From the NCBI GenBank assembly GCA_963721405.1, contig CAVRJA010000003.1, forward strand, positions 930,001 through 994,000: a stretch of 64,000 bases of DNA. Reading direction: 5' to 3'. Of this stretch, positions 35,045 through 43,923 are shown in pieces. A program made the translations under genes and the position numbers. The stretch is from JAFNAG01 sp963721405 (GTDB lineage: Bacteria; Acidobacteriota; UBA6911). Below the pieces are notes generated by a model. The model was not told where the DNA came from. It did not search any database and was given only the letters and a program-made list of their open reading frames with translations. Position 1 is the stretch's first letter. Every line of letters starts with the position of its first letter.

Positions 35045-36097
35045 TCACCAGATGTCGCCGACTGTGAATCCATCGGGGAACGGGTCTTCGGGATCGACGA
35101 CATAACTGCACATGCCTGTAATCCATGCCTGACCGCTGATCGTGGGAACCACAGCCTGATATTTGCCGACCTGCGTCGCCTCCACCAGCCTCCCGGTAAA
35201 CACCGTCCCGAGAATCCCCTCGTGGCGGAAGTCTTCGTTCAAGCCCAGTTTGCCCTTGGCGTAGAGCGTTGCCATTTTGGCGCAAGTGCCGGTGCCGCAC
35301 GGTGAGCGGTCGATCGCCCCCGTCCAGGTTGCAGGGCGGTTCCAATCGAGCTTGCCGGTGGAGACGGTCACGGCGTTCTTCATGTGCGCGTCCGGCCTGC
35401 CCGGCGGCGCCGAAAGCTCCGCGATCGTGACACCCGCGAAACCCGCTTGCTCAGGGTGGACTACCGGCAACTGCTCCTGCGCAGCCGCCTTGATCATCTC
35501 GCTGATCCGGACGATGTCGCGCCCCTCATCCGGCGTGAGGCGCAGCCCGAAGGGCGCGGCCTCCGCGATGACATAGAACATGCCCCCGTAGGCGACGTCG
35601 ACCCTCACCGTTCCCAGGTGCGGCACTTCGATGCGGGCATCGAGATAGGCGGCGAAAGCCGGCACGTTCCGGAACGTGACGTTCCGGACTTTGCCGTTGG
35701 CGCATTCCGCGCGGACCCGGATCAGTCCGGCGGGAGCCTCGAGCGTCAGTTCGGTGACCGGTTCCTTCATCGGCACCATCCCGGTTTCCAGAAGTACGGT
35801 CGTGACACAGATCGTGTTCGTGCCCGACATGCCGGGATATTCCACCTGTTCCATGATCACAAAACCGGCATCGGCCTCGGGGCGCGTCGGCGGCAGAATC
35901 AGGTTGCAGTTCGCGGCTGGATAACCGCGAGGCTCCCGCAGCATGCGTTTGCGCAGGCCGTCGGAGTGCGTCTGAAGATGGCGCATCTTATCGAACATGG
36001 TGGCGCCGGGGACATCGAGCACGCCGCCGACAATCACCCTCCCGGGTTCGCCGCAGGCATGGGCATCCACCGCTTGAATCATCTGAGCAAGGCGCAT
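35045..36097 (-). CDS. proline racemase-family enzyme (hydroxyproline epimerase or dehydratase)
   Basis: A 350-residue member of the proline racemase/4-hydroxyproline 2-epimerase/trans-3-hydroxyproline dehydratase family. The second active-site motif DRSPCGTGTCAK has the usual Cys, but the first reads GMSGTNTI, with Ser where proline racemase and the epimerase have Cys. The catalytic pair is therefore Ser/Cys, so plain proline racemase activity is unlikely; hydroxyproline epimerisation and/or 3-hydroxyproline dehydration is more plausible. AAAGGAGAA precedes the ATG. Divergent from pyrBI. Confidence 0.85.
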   Translation of the reverse strand: MRLAQMIQAVDAHACGEPGRVIVGGVLDVPGATMFDKMRHLQTHSDGLRKRMLREPRGYPAANCNLILPPTRPEADAGFVIMEQVEYPGMSGTNTICVTTVLLETGMVPMKEPVTELTLEAPAGLIRVRAECANGKVRNVTFRNVPAFAAYLDARIEVPHLGTVRVDVAYGGMFYVIAEAAPFGLRLTPDEGRDIVRISEMIKAAAQEQLPVVHPEQAGFAGVTIAELSAPPGRPDAHMKNAVTVSTGKLDWNRPATWTGAIDRSPCGTGTCAKMATLYAKGKLGLNEDFRHEGILGTVFTGRLVEATQVGKYQAVVPTISGQAWITGMCSYVVDPEDPFPDGFTVGDIW

Positions 36098-36379
36098 ATC
36101 TTCTCCTTTCCATTAATACCGGCCGGCCGGTTTCGGCTCGCGCGAGTATGCTACTCCCGAATCCGCATCGAATGCCACCGGAACCGAGGCGCCCGATCGC
36201 CCCGCTCCAATATGTGCGACGTGCAATTCGCGCCCATCGACATCCTCATCCCTGGAAAAGAACGAACCACGAAGACCTTCGATTCTATTTCGTCTCGTCG
36301 AGGAGTACTTTTGTCTTGTTCCCCCGGCTCGCCTCGGATAAAAATGCCTGTCGATCTCCACCCTATAAGGAGCTTGCCT

Positions 36380-37894
36380 ATGGCCGTCATATTTCATAAC
36401 AGGGACATCATCTCGATCACCGACTTTTCCCGCGAGGAAATCGTCCACCTCTGCGAGGCGGGCAAGCGGATGTACGAACTCGAAAAGGGGGGCAAACGCA
36501 ACAGTTTGCGGGACGCCTTGAAGTATCGCACCCTCGCCTACATGTTCTATGAGCCGAGCACGCGCACACGGACGAGCTTCAACACCGCCATGCGGGAACT
36601 GGGGGGACGCTACGACGGATTCTCCGGCACCGAGGGGACCTCGGTCATGAAGAACGAGACCGTCCGCGACACGGTGGCGATGATGGGCGCCAATCACTTC
36701 GACGTGATCGTGATGCGGCATCCTCTGGACGGGTCCCTTCAGTGGGCCGCCGACGTGGCCAACATCCCGGTCATCAACGGCGGGGACGGCAAGAACGAAC
36801 ACCCGACTCAGGCCCTCCTGGACGTGCTGACGCTCTACATCCTGAGCAACGGGAAGCTGGATGGTCTCCGCGTGGGATTCGGAGGTGATCTGTCACACGG
36901 GCGCACGGTGCGCTCCCTCAGCCTCGCGCTTTCCCACTTCGACGACATCACGATCCGCTGGGCCGCGGAGGATTTCCTCGGAATTCCCGGGGACCTCGCA
37001 CAACTTCTGGCGGCGCGCGGCGTGACCGTGATCCGCGACAACACAGTGCGCGATGTCATGACGAATGTGAATTTCTACTACATGACCCGTCCGCAACTGG
37101 AGCGCATGCCCGGCGTCACGCAGAAGGACATCATGGCCATGATGCAGCGCTACCGCATCGATCCGGACAAGATCCGGGGTTTCGAGGCGCGCGTCCTGCA
37201 TCCCCTGCCGGTCAACAGCGAGGTCGCGGAGATCGACTATCGCGTGTACTTCACGCCGGCGCAGGCCTTCTTCGCCCAGGCCGAGTTCGGCATCTTCCTG
37301 CGCAAGGCCCTGCTGCACGAAATGTTCCACCAGGACAGCTACCTGCGATACGACAGCCGTCTGCCGGACGAACTGGCTTCCGGCAGTAACCGCCTGGCCC
37401 GCGTCATCCGCGGCGACAAACAGCAGTCGATGTTCATCGACAAGATCCACAACGGCACCGTGATCGATCACCTGGCGGAGGGCACTCTGCGCGCCGTCGA
37501 CGCGGCTCTGGGATTGGAGCATCGCGGTTACTCCTGCACGACCGCGGTGATTGCCGAAAAGAGAAACCCGTTCATCAAGACCAACCTTCCCGAACTCAGC
37601 GAGCGGGATCTCAAGCAGGTGGCGATCATTTCCCCCGAACCCACAGTCAACTACATCACGGACGGCAAAGTGCGGGAGAAGTTCGTGTACCTGCTCTGCC
37701 GGAATGCCAACTGCATCACGCGTACGATCATCGAGGACGTGCCCCCGAAATTTTATGCCGACGGAGACGCTATCCGCTGCCGGTACTGCCGCAGGCCCTA
37801 TGCTCTCCAAACCCGCAAAGTGAGCGCGGAGGAAAAGCAGCATTACCTGCGATCGCTCCCGGCAGGAATCGCGCCAGTCTCATACCCGAACTGA
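36380..37894 (+). CDS. pyrBI: aspartate carbamoyltransferase, fused catalytic and regulatory chains
   Basis: A 504-residue natural fusion of PyrB and PyrI, making N-carbamoyl-aspartate in pyrimidine synthesis. Catalytic part (residues 1-~350): carbamoyl-phosphate loop YEPSTRTRTSFN, HPTQALLD and HPLP motifs. Regulatory part (residues ~350-504): KIHNGTVIDHL nucleotide-binding start and a four-cysteine zinc site (CRNANC and CRYC). In E. coli the two chains are separate genes; fusions are known in other bacteria. The frame is open far upstream but the start at 36380 (MAVIFHNRD) has AAGGAG 7 nt before it and fits the family. Confidence 0.93.
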   Translation: MAVIFHNRDIISITDFSREEIVHLCEAGKRMYELEKGGKRNSLRDALKYRTLAYMFYEPSTRTRTSFNTAMRELGGRYDGFSGTEGTSVMKNETVRDTVAMMGANHFDVIVMRHPLDGSLQWAADVANIPVINGGDGKNEHPTQALLDVLTLYILSNGKLDGLRVGFGGDLSHGRTVRSLSLALSHFDDITIRWAAEDFLGIPGDLAQLLAARGVTVIRDNTVRDVMTNVNFYYMTRPQLERMPGVTQKDIMAMMQRYRIDPDKIRGFEARVLHPLPVNSEVAEIDYRVYFTPAQAFFAQAEFGIFLRKALLHEMFHQDSYLRYDSRLPDELASGSNRLARVIRGDKQQSMFIDKIHNGTVIDHLAEGTLRAVDAALGLEHRGYSCTTAVIAEKRNPFIKTNLPELSERDLKQVAIISPEPTVNYITDGKVREKFVYLLCRNANCITRTIIEDVPPKFYADGDAIRCRYCRRPYALQTRKVSAEEKQHYLRSLPAGIAPVSYPN

Positions 37895-37935
37895 CTTGCC
37901 ACAGACGAGGTTGGATGCAGGTGAATACCGAGCTG

Positions 37936-38158
37936 GTTTCTGTCGCGAAACTCCAAGGTCATCTGACCTGGACTTGGACTTGGACCTGGACGTGGACGTA
38001 GACGTAGACGTAGACTCGGCAAATACCGATGGCCCGATATGAGTGCCGCATTCGCGAGAGGTTACTTCAAAAAATCCTGACCACGTCCAGGTCGAGGTCC
38101 AGGTCCAGGTCCACGTCCAGGACCAGGCAGGACAATGATTGAGTTTCGCGACAGAAAC
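37936..38158 (-). mobile_element. gene-less hexamer-array element, copy D (MITE-like)
   Basis: Terminal GTTTCTGTCGCGAAACT (37936-37952) and its perfect inverted copy (38142-38158). Reverse complemented, its interior aligns with element C at 28327-28555, including the CCTCTCGCGAATGCGGCACT core (38042-38061 on the minus strand). Hexamer arrays at ~37965-38015 and ~38081-38127 are longer than in C, giving 223 versus 205 bp between outer ends of the 17-bp repeats. GAGCT is found on both sides (37930-37934, 38159-38163), a possible but weak target duplication. Confidence 0.75.
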
Positions 38159-38238
38159 GAGCTACCAATGAGCGGCACATTTCCGCTCCGAATCTGGTCA
38201 CCATCGTTTCGCGTTCTCATTCGTTGTCAGGAGGAATC

Positions 38239-39933
38239 ATGAGGGTCAGCCGGATTTCCGGAGTTCTGATTGTGGCCGTCATGCTGGCGGCGCCTCTGGC
38301 AAGCCGGCAAAACAATGCGGCGCCGGTTTCGATCCGCGTCGACGCAGCCAGGACAGTCGGGCCAATGACGCCGATGTGGGCCTGGTTCGGGTACGACGAG
38401 CCCAATTACACCACCATGAAGGACGGGAGGAGGCTGCTGTCGGAGCTAGCCGAACTGAGTCCCGTCCCCGTGTTTGTGCGCACGCACAACCTCCTCACCA
38501 CCGGAGACGGCACAGCGGCCTTCAAGTGGGGCTCAACCAACGCCTACACCGAGGATGCTGCCGGCCGCCCGAAGTATGATTGGACGATCGTCGACCGCAT
38601 CATCGACACCTACCTGGAACGAAAAATGAAGCCGCTCGTCGAAATCGGTTTCATGCCGGAAGCCCTGTCGATGCACCCTGAACCGTACCGTCATTTCTGG
38701 AAACCGGGGGACAACTATAACGACATTTACACCGGCTGGTCTTACCCGCCAAAGGATTATGCGAAGTGGGGCGAGCTGGTCTATCAGTGGGTGCGGCATT
38801 CGGTGCAGAAGTATGGCCGCACGGAGGTCGAAAGCTGGTACTGGGAAGTCTGGAATGAGCCGGACATCAGTTACTGGCATGGGACGCCCGAGGAATACAT
38901 GAAGCTGTACGACTTTGCAGCCGACGGGTTGAAACGGGCGTTGCCGACGGCCAGGATCGGCGGCCCGCACGTCACCGGCCCGAACGGCGCCCGCACACAG
39001 CAGATCCTGCGGAACTTCATCGAGCACTGCCTGCGCGGCGTCAACTACGCTACCGGCAAGAGGGGGTCTCCTCTCGATTATGTCGGCTTTCACGCAAAGG
39101 GCGCTCCCCGCGTCATGGGCGACCACGTGCGCATGGGGGTGAGCAACCAGCTCCAGGCCATATCCAACGGCTGTGCGATCGTGGCTTCATTCCCCGAGCT
39201 GAGAAATACTCCGATCGTAATCGGCGAATCCGACCCCGAGGGGTGCGCGGCATGCTCGTCGAGGGTCACCCCGTCGAACGCGTATCGCAACGGTACGGTC
39301 TATTCGAGCTACACGGCCGAGCAGATCGCACGCACCTATCAGCTCGCCGATCTCCACAAAGTGAATCTCATTGGGTCGGTCACCTGGGCATTCGAATTCG
39401 AAGGCCAGCCCTACTTCGACGGGTTCCGGTCACTGGCGACCAACGGCGTGGACAAGCCGGTTCTCAACGTCTTCCGCATGCTCGGCCAGATGGGCGGCAG
39501 CCGCATCGCGGTCGAGAGCACGGGTGGCCTGACGCTCGAGGCCGTTCGAGATCGCGGCGTCCACGAGGCGGCCGACATCTCTGCGCTTGCCAGCCGCAGT
39601 GACCGCGCGCTCGCGGTGCTGGTCTGGAATTATCACGACGAGGACCTGCCGGCGCCCGGCGCGGACCTGGAACTCAGCATCGAGGGCGTGCCGGACGGGC
39701 GGCCCACCCTTGCCCACTACCGCATCGACCGCGATCACAGCAACGCCTACGAAGCCTGGAAAAAGATGGGCGCCCCCCAGCAGCCGACGCCCGGCCAGTA
39801 TGCCGAGCTGGAAAAGGCAGGCAGGCTCCAGGTATTGGCGCCCGCGGAAAGAGTAACCGTCCAAGGCGGCCGCCTGGCGGTGAAGTTCTCCCTGCCGCGC
39901 CAGGCCGTCTCCCTGGTAAAGCTCACCTGGTGA
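38239..39933 (+). CDS. secreted GH39-like glycoside hydrolase
   Basis: A 564-residue exported protein with signal peptide (GVLIVAVMLAAPLAS) and a (beta/alpha)8 glycosidase domain like GH39 beta-xylosidases. The acid/base Glu is expected in WYWEVWNEPD (about E207) and the nucleophile in IVIGESDPEG (about E330). The C-terminal part (residues ~420-564) is a beta-sandwich-like region. Substrate could be xylo-oligosaccharides or other plant or glycosaminoglycan-type glycans. AGGAGG precedes the ATG by 4 nt. Confidence 0.8.
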   Translation: MRVSRISGVLIVAVMLAAPLASRQNNAAPVSIRVDAARTVGPMTPMWAWFGYDEPNYTTMKDGRRLLSELAELSPVPVFVRTHNLLTTGDGTAAFKWGSTNAYTEDAAGRPKYDWTIVDRIIDTYLERKMKPLVEIGFMPEALSMHPEPYRHFWKPGDNYNDIYTGWSYPPKDYAKWGELVYQWVRHSVQKYGRTEVESWYWEVWNEPDISYWHGTPEEYMKLYDFAADGLKRALPTARIGGPHVTGPNGARTQQILRNFIEHCLRGVNYATGKRGSPLDYVGFHAKGAPRVMGDHVRMGVSNQLQAISNGCAIVASFPELRNTPIVIGESDPEGCAACSSRVTPSNAYRNGTVYSSYTAEQIARTYQLADLHKVNLIGSVTWAFEFEGQPYFDGFRSLATNGVDKPVLNVFRMLGQMGGSRIAVESTGGLTLEAVRDRGVHEAADISALASRSDRALAVLVWNYHDEDLPAPGADLELSIEGVPDGRPTLAHYRIDRDHSNAYEAWKKMGAPQQPTPGQYAELEKAGRLQVLAPAERVTVQGGRLAVKFSLPRQAVSLVKLTW

Positions 39934-39975
39934 CTCGCGCGGGTCTGCCGCCCACACGAAAAATCTCGTGCGGAC

Positions 39976-39987
39976 GGGCTTCAGCCC
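39976..39987. repeat. left flanking GGGCTTCAGCCC of element B
   Basis: Identical to 40487-40498 on the other side of the element. The left copy keeps the upstream C of the usual palindrome and the right copy keeps the downstream G, as expected if one palindrome was split and 12 bp were duplicated on insertion. Confidence 0.65.
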
Positions 39988-40486
39988 ATAAGCGCTAAGA
40001 TAAGTCGCCAACTGAAGGCGGACTTGGACCTAGACCTGGACGTGGACGTGGACCTGGACTGGGGTCTTCCTATGTCAGACACATCTATGACAGCATCCTA
40101 ATCGCTGAGAGAAGGAGTTGGTCGGCTTCCTGGACTCGTGGCTGTTCGATGAGCGTCAAAGCGCAGCAGGCATCAATGATTGCCTCACATTCCACGGCAC
40201 TGCCTCGGGCAATGGTGTAAAAGCGACGCTGATCCGGGCCACTACTTTTTCCTGATCCTTCGGCGATATTCAGCGGAATGGAAAGGGGTGCACGGCGGAG
40301 CTGTTTCGCCATGGCTGCATATCGTGGTGGCAGACTGTCGGCGATTGCAGCTGCGAGTGGCAAGAAACGAACTGCGGTCTGGTAAACGTCCACCTTCCGA
40401 ATGTTCACGGACGGCAGCATAGTCTAAGACCAGGTCCAGGTCCAAGTCCAGGTCCACGCAGATGCGGTCGTTAACTTAGCGCCTAA
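39988..40486 (-). mobile_element. 499-bp hexamer-array element encoding a four-helix-bundle protein, copy B
   Basis: Same layout and length as copy A (13410-13908): ATAAGCGCTAAG at the left end, CTTAGCGCCTAA at the right, seven GGACNT hexamers on the left (40020-40061), four complementary ones on the right (40434-40457), one gene between. Exact GGGCTTCAGCCC on both sides gives a 12-bp direct duplication, strong evidence of insertion. Relative to A, one hexamer is gained on the left and one lost on the right, keeping the total length equal. Confidence 0.8.
40085..40420 (-). CDS. four-helix-bundle protein (S23/IVP family), copy B
   Basis: A 111-residue close relative of the protein at 13486-13836 (8 substitutions in 111). 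Most changes are conservative (e.g. Ile/Phe at 7, Val/Leu at 10, Ile/Val at 107), and the central SIPLNIAEGSGKSS is unchanged. A nucleotide change creates a stop five codons earlier than in A. It starts with ATG, unlike A's GTG. The preserved frame between two diverged copies suggests that the protein is under selection and not a decaying passenger. Confidence 0.87.
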   Translation of the reverse strand: MLPSVNIRKVDVYQTAVRFLPLAAAIADSLPPRYAAMAKQLRRAPLSIPLNIAEGSGKSSGPDQRRFYTIARGSAVECEAIIDACCALTLIEQPRVQEADQLLLSAIRMLS

Positions 40487-40692
40487 GGGCTTCAGCCCGC
40501 CCAATGCCGCCGGGCGAGTGAGGGTTCCAGTGTCTGAATTGCAGAACGGCATTTTCTAGAGGAAGTTGCACACGACAAGTCGGTGCTGCTAGCATTTGGC
40601 TACCGTAGGGCTCCGGTGGCGGCCGCCCGCGACGATCGGGTGCGTTGAGTGAAATGGCGCCCGGGGAGAGGTCCAATTACAAGGAGAGTGGC

Positions 40693-42120
40693 ATGATCTC
40701 ACGAAAAACCAGATACCGGGTGGTCGACGGCACGTTCCTGCTGGCCTGGGCGTTGGGATGCGCGGCGCTCTGTGCCGCCCAGGCGACGGCGCCGCGGCAA
40801 GCCCCTGCACCGGCCAATCTGCCGGTGACGAGCGGTGCGGCAATCCGGCCGCCTGAAATCAGGATCCAGCCGCACGCGTTGGCGAATGGACTGCAGGTGT
40901 TGATGGTCGAGGATCATTCGGCGCCTGTGGTCAATCTTCAGGTGTGGTATCACGTCGGTTCCAAGGACGAGAAACCGGGGCGCACCGGATTCGCGCACAT
41001 CTTCGAACACATGATGTTCAAGGGCTCGGCACACGTGGGACCGGATGAGCATTCGCGGATCGTCGAAGCCATGGGCGGTTTCGACAATGCGTATACCAAT
41101 GACGACGTGACCGTGTATTGGCAAACCTTCCCTGCCAACTACCTGGAGCGCGTCATCTGGATGGAATCCGACCGCATGGGGAGCCTCAACGTAGACGAGG
41201 CCAATTTCAAGTCCGAGCGCGAGGTGGTGAAAGAGGAGCGCCGCGTCGGCGTCGAGAACTCGCCCTATGGCCGTGTCATGGAGGATCTTGCCGACGCCGC
41301 GTTCGTCGTTCACCCCTACAAGCACACCACCATCGGCAGTATGGAAGACCTGAACAAGGCGACCCTGGCGGACGTCCGCGAATTCCACTCGATTTTCTAC
41401 CGTCCCGACAATGCCACCATGGTGATCGCCGGCGACTTCAATCCCACCCAGGCGGCTGCATGGGTCGACAAGTACTTCGGCGGCATCCCCAAGCCCGCCG
41501 CTGCCATCCCGCGCGTGACCGTGCAGGAGCCGCCGCAGAAAGGCGAGCGCCGGATTGTCAAATGGTATGGATCACAGTCTCCGCTCCTTGGGATTGTTGC
41601 CGGATATCACATGCCGGCCGATTTCACTCCCGATTCCTATCCGCTCATTCTTGCTTCCAACATCCTCTCGGGAGGCGAGAGCAGCCGGTTGTATCGAAAA
41701 CTGGTTTACGAGGATCAGGTGGCGATGCAGACCGCGGGTGTGGGCAACTTTACTGAGCATCCAAACCTCTTCTTTGCCTTTGCCATCCTGAATCCCGGAA
41801 CGGGCATCCCTCGTGGGGAGAAAGCCCTCGACGCAGTCCTCGAGCAGATCAAAAGCCGGCCGGTCGATCCTGTGGAATTGGAGAAAGCGAAGAACCAGCA
41901 GATCGCGGGCTATATCCTCGGCCGCCGCACGGCGCAACAGAAAGCCGATGCAGTCGGCCGTGCCGCTGTGATCGGCCATGACCCGAACCTGGTGAACATT
42001 TCACCCGACAGCTTTCTGCGTGTCGCCGCCGCCGACATCCAGCGCGCCGCGCAACGTTACCTCGACAAGTCCCAGCGCGCAGTCATATTGATCGAGCCGC
42101 CTAAGGCGGCTGCCAAATAG
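40693..42120 (+). CDS. M16-family zinc protease, catalytic partner
   Basis: A 475-residue exported peptidase of family M16. Signal peptide to about residue 30, then an M16 N-terminal domain with inverted zinc motif HxxEH (HIFEHMMF, H102, E105, H106) and a downstream Glu-rich helix (EREVVKEERR) expected to give the third ligand, and a C-terminal M16 domain. It probably degrades peptides in the periplasm, acting as a heterodimer with the next gene's product. AAGGAG precedes the ATG at 40693. Confidence 0.92.
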   Translation: MISRKTRYRVVDGTFLLAWALGCAALCAAQATAPRQAPAPANLPVTSGAAIRPPEIRIQPHALANGLQVLMVEDHSAPVVNLQVWYHVGSKDEKPGRTGFAHIFEHMMFKGSAHVGPDEHSRIVEAMGGFDNAYTNDDVTVYWQTFPANYLERVIWMESDRMGSLNVDEANFKSEREVVKEERRVGVENSPYGRVMEDLADAAFVVHPYKHTTIGSMEDLNKATLADVREFHSIFYRPDNATMVIAGDFNPTQAAAWVDKYFGGIPKPAAAIPRVTVQEPPQKGERRIVKWYGSQSPLLGIVAGYHMPADFTPDSYPLILASNILSGGESSRLYRKLVYEDQVAMQTAGVGNFTEHPNLFFAFAILNPGTGIPRGEKALDAVLEQIKSRPVDPVELEKAKNQQIAGYILGRRTAQQKADAVGRAAVIGHDPNLVNISPDSFLRVAAADIQRAAQRYLDKSQRAVILIEPPKAAAK

Positions 42121-42136
42121 AATCGAGGGAGATGCC

Positions 42137-43693
42137 ATGAAAAGCCAACCTATTCCGTCCCGAACAGCGGTCCTCCTCCTTCTGGCAGCCTTCTTCCTGC
42201 CGGCGGCTTGCTCCACGTCGCGGCCGCCCGCGGGCGAAGCGGCGTCCAAGGGCGGCGGCCCGACAAGCGGCACCGGCGTTGTTCCTGCAGGAATCAACCT
42301 GTCGGCCCAAATGCCCGCGCCCGCACCGCCCAAGTCCTATGCGTTCCCCAATGCGGCCACCCGCACACTCGACAATGGCGTGCGGACCTTTGTTGTCGCG
42401 GACACGCAGCAGCCGATGATCGCCGTGCGGCTCGTGCTCACCGGCGCCGGCTCGATCAACGACCCCTCCGGGAAGCCCGGCGTCGCGACCATGACGTCTG
42501 ATCTCCTGACGCAGGGGACCGCTTCGCGCACCGCCCAGCAGATCGCCGAATCGATCGATTTCGTGGGCGGCTCCCTCAGCGCCACTGCAGACAACGACGG
42601 CGCCTACCTGAATGTCAGTGTCGTGAAAAAAGACTTCGCCCTGGCCATGGATCTCCTTTCGGACATCCTGATCCATCCGGCATTCAAGAAAGAGGAGCTG
42701 GAGCGCAGGCGGCAGCAGGCGCTGTCCAACCTGCAGGTTCAATATTCCGATCCCAGCTATGTCGCGGACGTGGTTGTGGAGCGGGTGGTTTACGGGCGGC
42801 ACCCGTACGGCCTCCCCGGCGGCGGCATCCCGGATTCAATCCGGGCGATCGGGCGCGAGGATCTCGCGCGCTTCTGGGAAACTCATTTTGCTCCGGAAGG
42901 CGCACTGCTGGCTTTCGCAGGGGACATTACCCCTGACGACGCTTTTGTGGCGGCGGACAAGTATTTCGGCAAGGCAGTCTGGCCGCAACGGGGCGCCAGG
43001 TCGGCAATTCCTGCAGCTCCTGAACCTGCCAAGGGTGTGAAGATCGTCCTCGTCGACAAGCCCGATGCCAACCAGACCCAGATTCGCGTCGGCCGGCTTG
43101 GCATCCCGCGCAACGACCCCGATTACATACCGCTCTATGTCGCGAACCGGATTTTCGGCGGGGGATTCAACTCCCGGCTTTCCACCGAAGTGCGCCAGAA
43201 AAAAGGGTTGACCTACGGCGCCTACTCCAACTTCAACAGCTATCTGCGGGCGGGTGATTTCACCGCTTCCACCTTTACGCGCACGGAAGCCACTGTCGAG
43301 GCGACGAAGCTGATGGCGGATCTGATCGCCAAAATGTCGACGGGAGATCTGGGCCCTTCAGAGCTGGACTTCGCGCGGGACTATGTCGCCGGCGTGTTTC
43401 CGATTCAGAACGAGACCGGCGCGCAAGTGGCTTCCCGGATCCTTGCCGTGGTGCAATACAATCTGCCGCCGGATTACAACGACAGATACCAGAAGACGGT
43501 GCTGGCGGTGACCCCCGCACAGATCAAGGAAATGGCGGGGCGCCATTTCATCGCCTCCGACCTGACACTGGTCCTGGTCGGCAACGTAAAGGCTTTCGGG
43601 GAACAGATAAAAAAGGAGTTCCCCACCGCGCGGTTTGTCGAGTTGCCCTTCGAGAAGGTCAACCTGCTGGCGCCGGACTCGCCTTTGAAATAA
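42137..43693 (+). CDS. M16-family lipoprotein lacking the zinc site, non-catalytic partner
   Basis: A 518-residue M16-type protein with a lipoprotein signal (LPAAC lipobox, Cys at about residue 25). Both M16 halves are present, but at the place of HxxEH the sequence reads GVATMTSDLL, so the catalytic site is lost. The C-terminal domain keeps the R/Y-type substrate-binding region (SRLSTEVRQKKGLTYGAYSN). It starts 16 bp after the catalytic partner; such pairs form heterodimers in which the inactive subunit shapes the chamber. Confidence 0.92.
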   Translation: MKSQPIPSRTAVLLLLAAFFLPAACSTSRPPAGEAASKGGGPTSGTGVVPAGINLSAQMPAPAPPKSYAFPNAATRTLDNGVRTFVVADTQQPMIAVRLVLTGAGSINDPSGKPGVATMTSDLLTQGTASRTAQQIAESIDFVGGSLSATADNDGAYLNVSVVKKDFALAMDLLSDILIHPAFKKEELERRRQQALSNLQVQYSDPSYVADVVVERVVYGRHPYGLPGGGIPDSIRAIGREDLARFWETHFAPEGALLAFAGDITPDDAFVAADKYFGKAVWPQRGARSAIPAAPEPAKGVKIVLVDKPDANQTQIRVGRLGIPRNDPDYIPLYVANRIFGGGFNSRLSTEVRQKKGLTYGAYSNFNSYLRAGDFTASTFTRTEATVEATKLMADLIAKMSTGDLGPSELDFARDYVAGVFPIQNETGAQVASRILAVVQYNLPPDYNDRYQKTVLAVTPAQIKEMAGRHFIASDLTLVLVGNVKAFGEQIKKEFPTARFVELPFEKVNLLAPDSPLK

Positions 43694-43770
43694 GGGTAGT
43701 GGACAATACCGGGGCTGGCAGCTCACCCAGCGCGACCACACGCGCTTTCCGAGGAGGTCGTTTTGTGGCC

Positions 43771-43786
43771 CCGGGCTTCAGCCCGG
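43771..43786. repeat. GGGCTTCAGCCC palindrome
   Basis: CCGGGCTTCAGCCCGG, an intact copy of the dispersed palindrome that also flanks element B and occurs at 17957 and 18051. Confidence 0.65.
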
Positions 43787-43891
43787 TCTCCAAACAGGCC
43801 CCTGCGGCTGACATCGAAACTGTCCCACATGCGCCTTTCGAGGGCGACCTCCGGCACCGGCTGGACCTTCTTTTACATGATTCCGGAAATG

Positions 43892-43915
43892 AGGGGCGAG
43901 TAAGAACCCGCCCCT
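43892..43915 (-). terminator. likely terminator of the tetraheme cytochrome gene
   Basis: AGGGGCG / CGCCCCT stem (7 bp, 10-nt loop) just downstream of the cytochrome stop on the minus strand, followed by TCATTT. The T-run is weak. Confidence 0.5.
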
Positions 43916-43923
43916 TTCGGAAC

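Noticed and set aside
35384..36379. Long N-terminal extension of the aspartate carbamoyltransferase frame
   Set aside because: It runs antisense through the proline-racemase gene and lacks family similarity; the start at 36380 has a good ribosome binding site.
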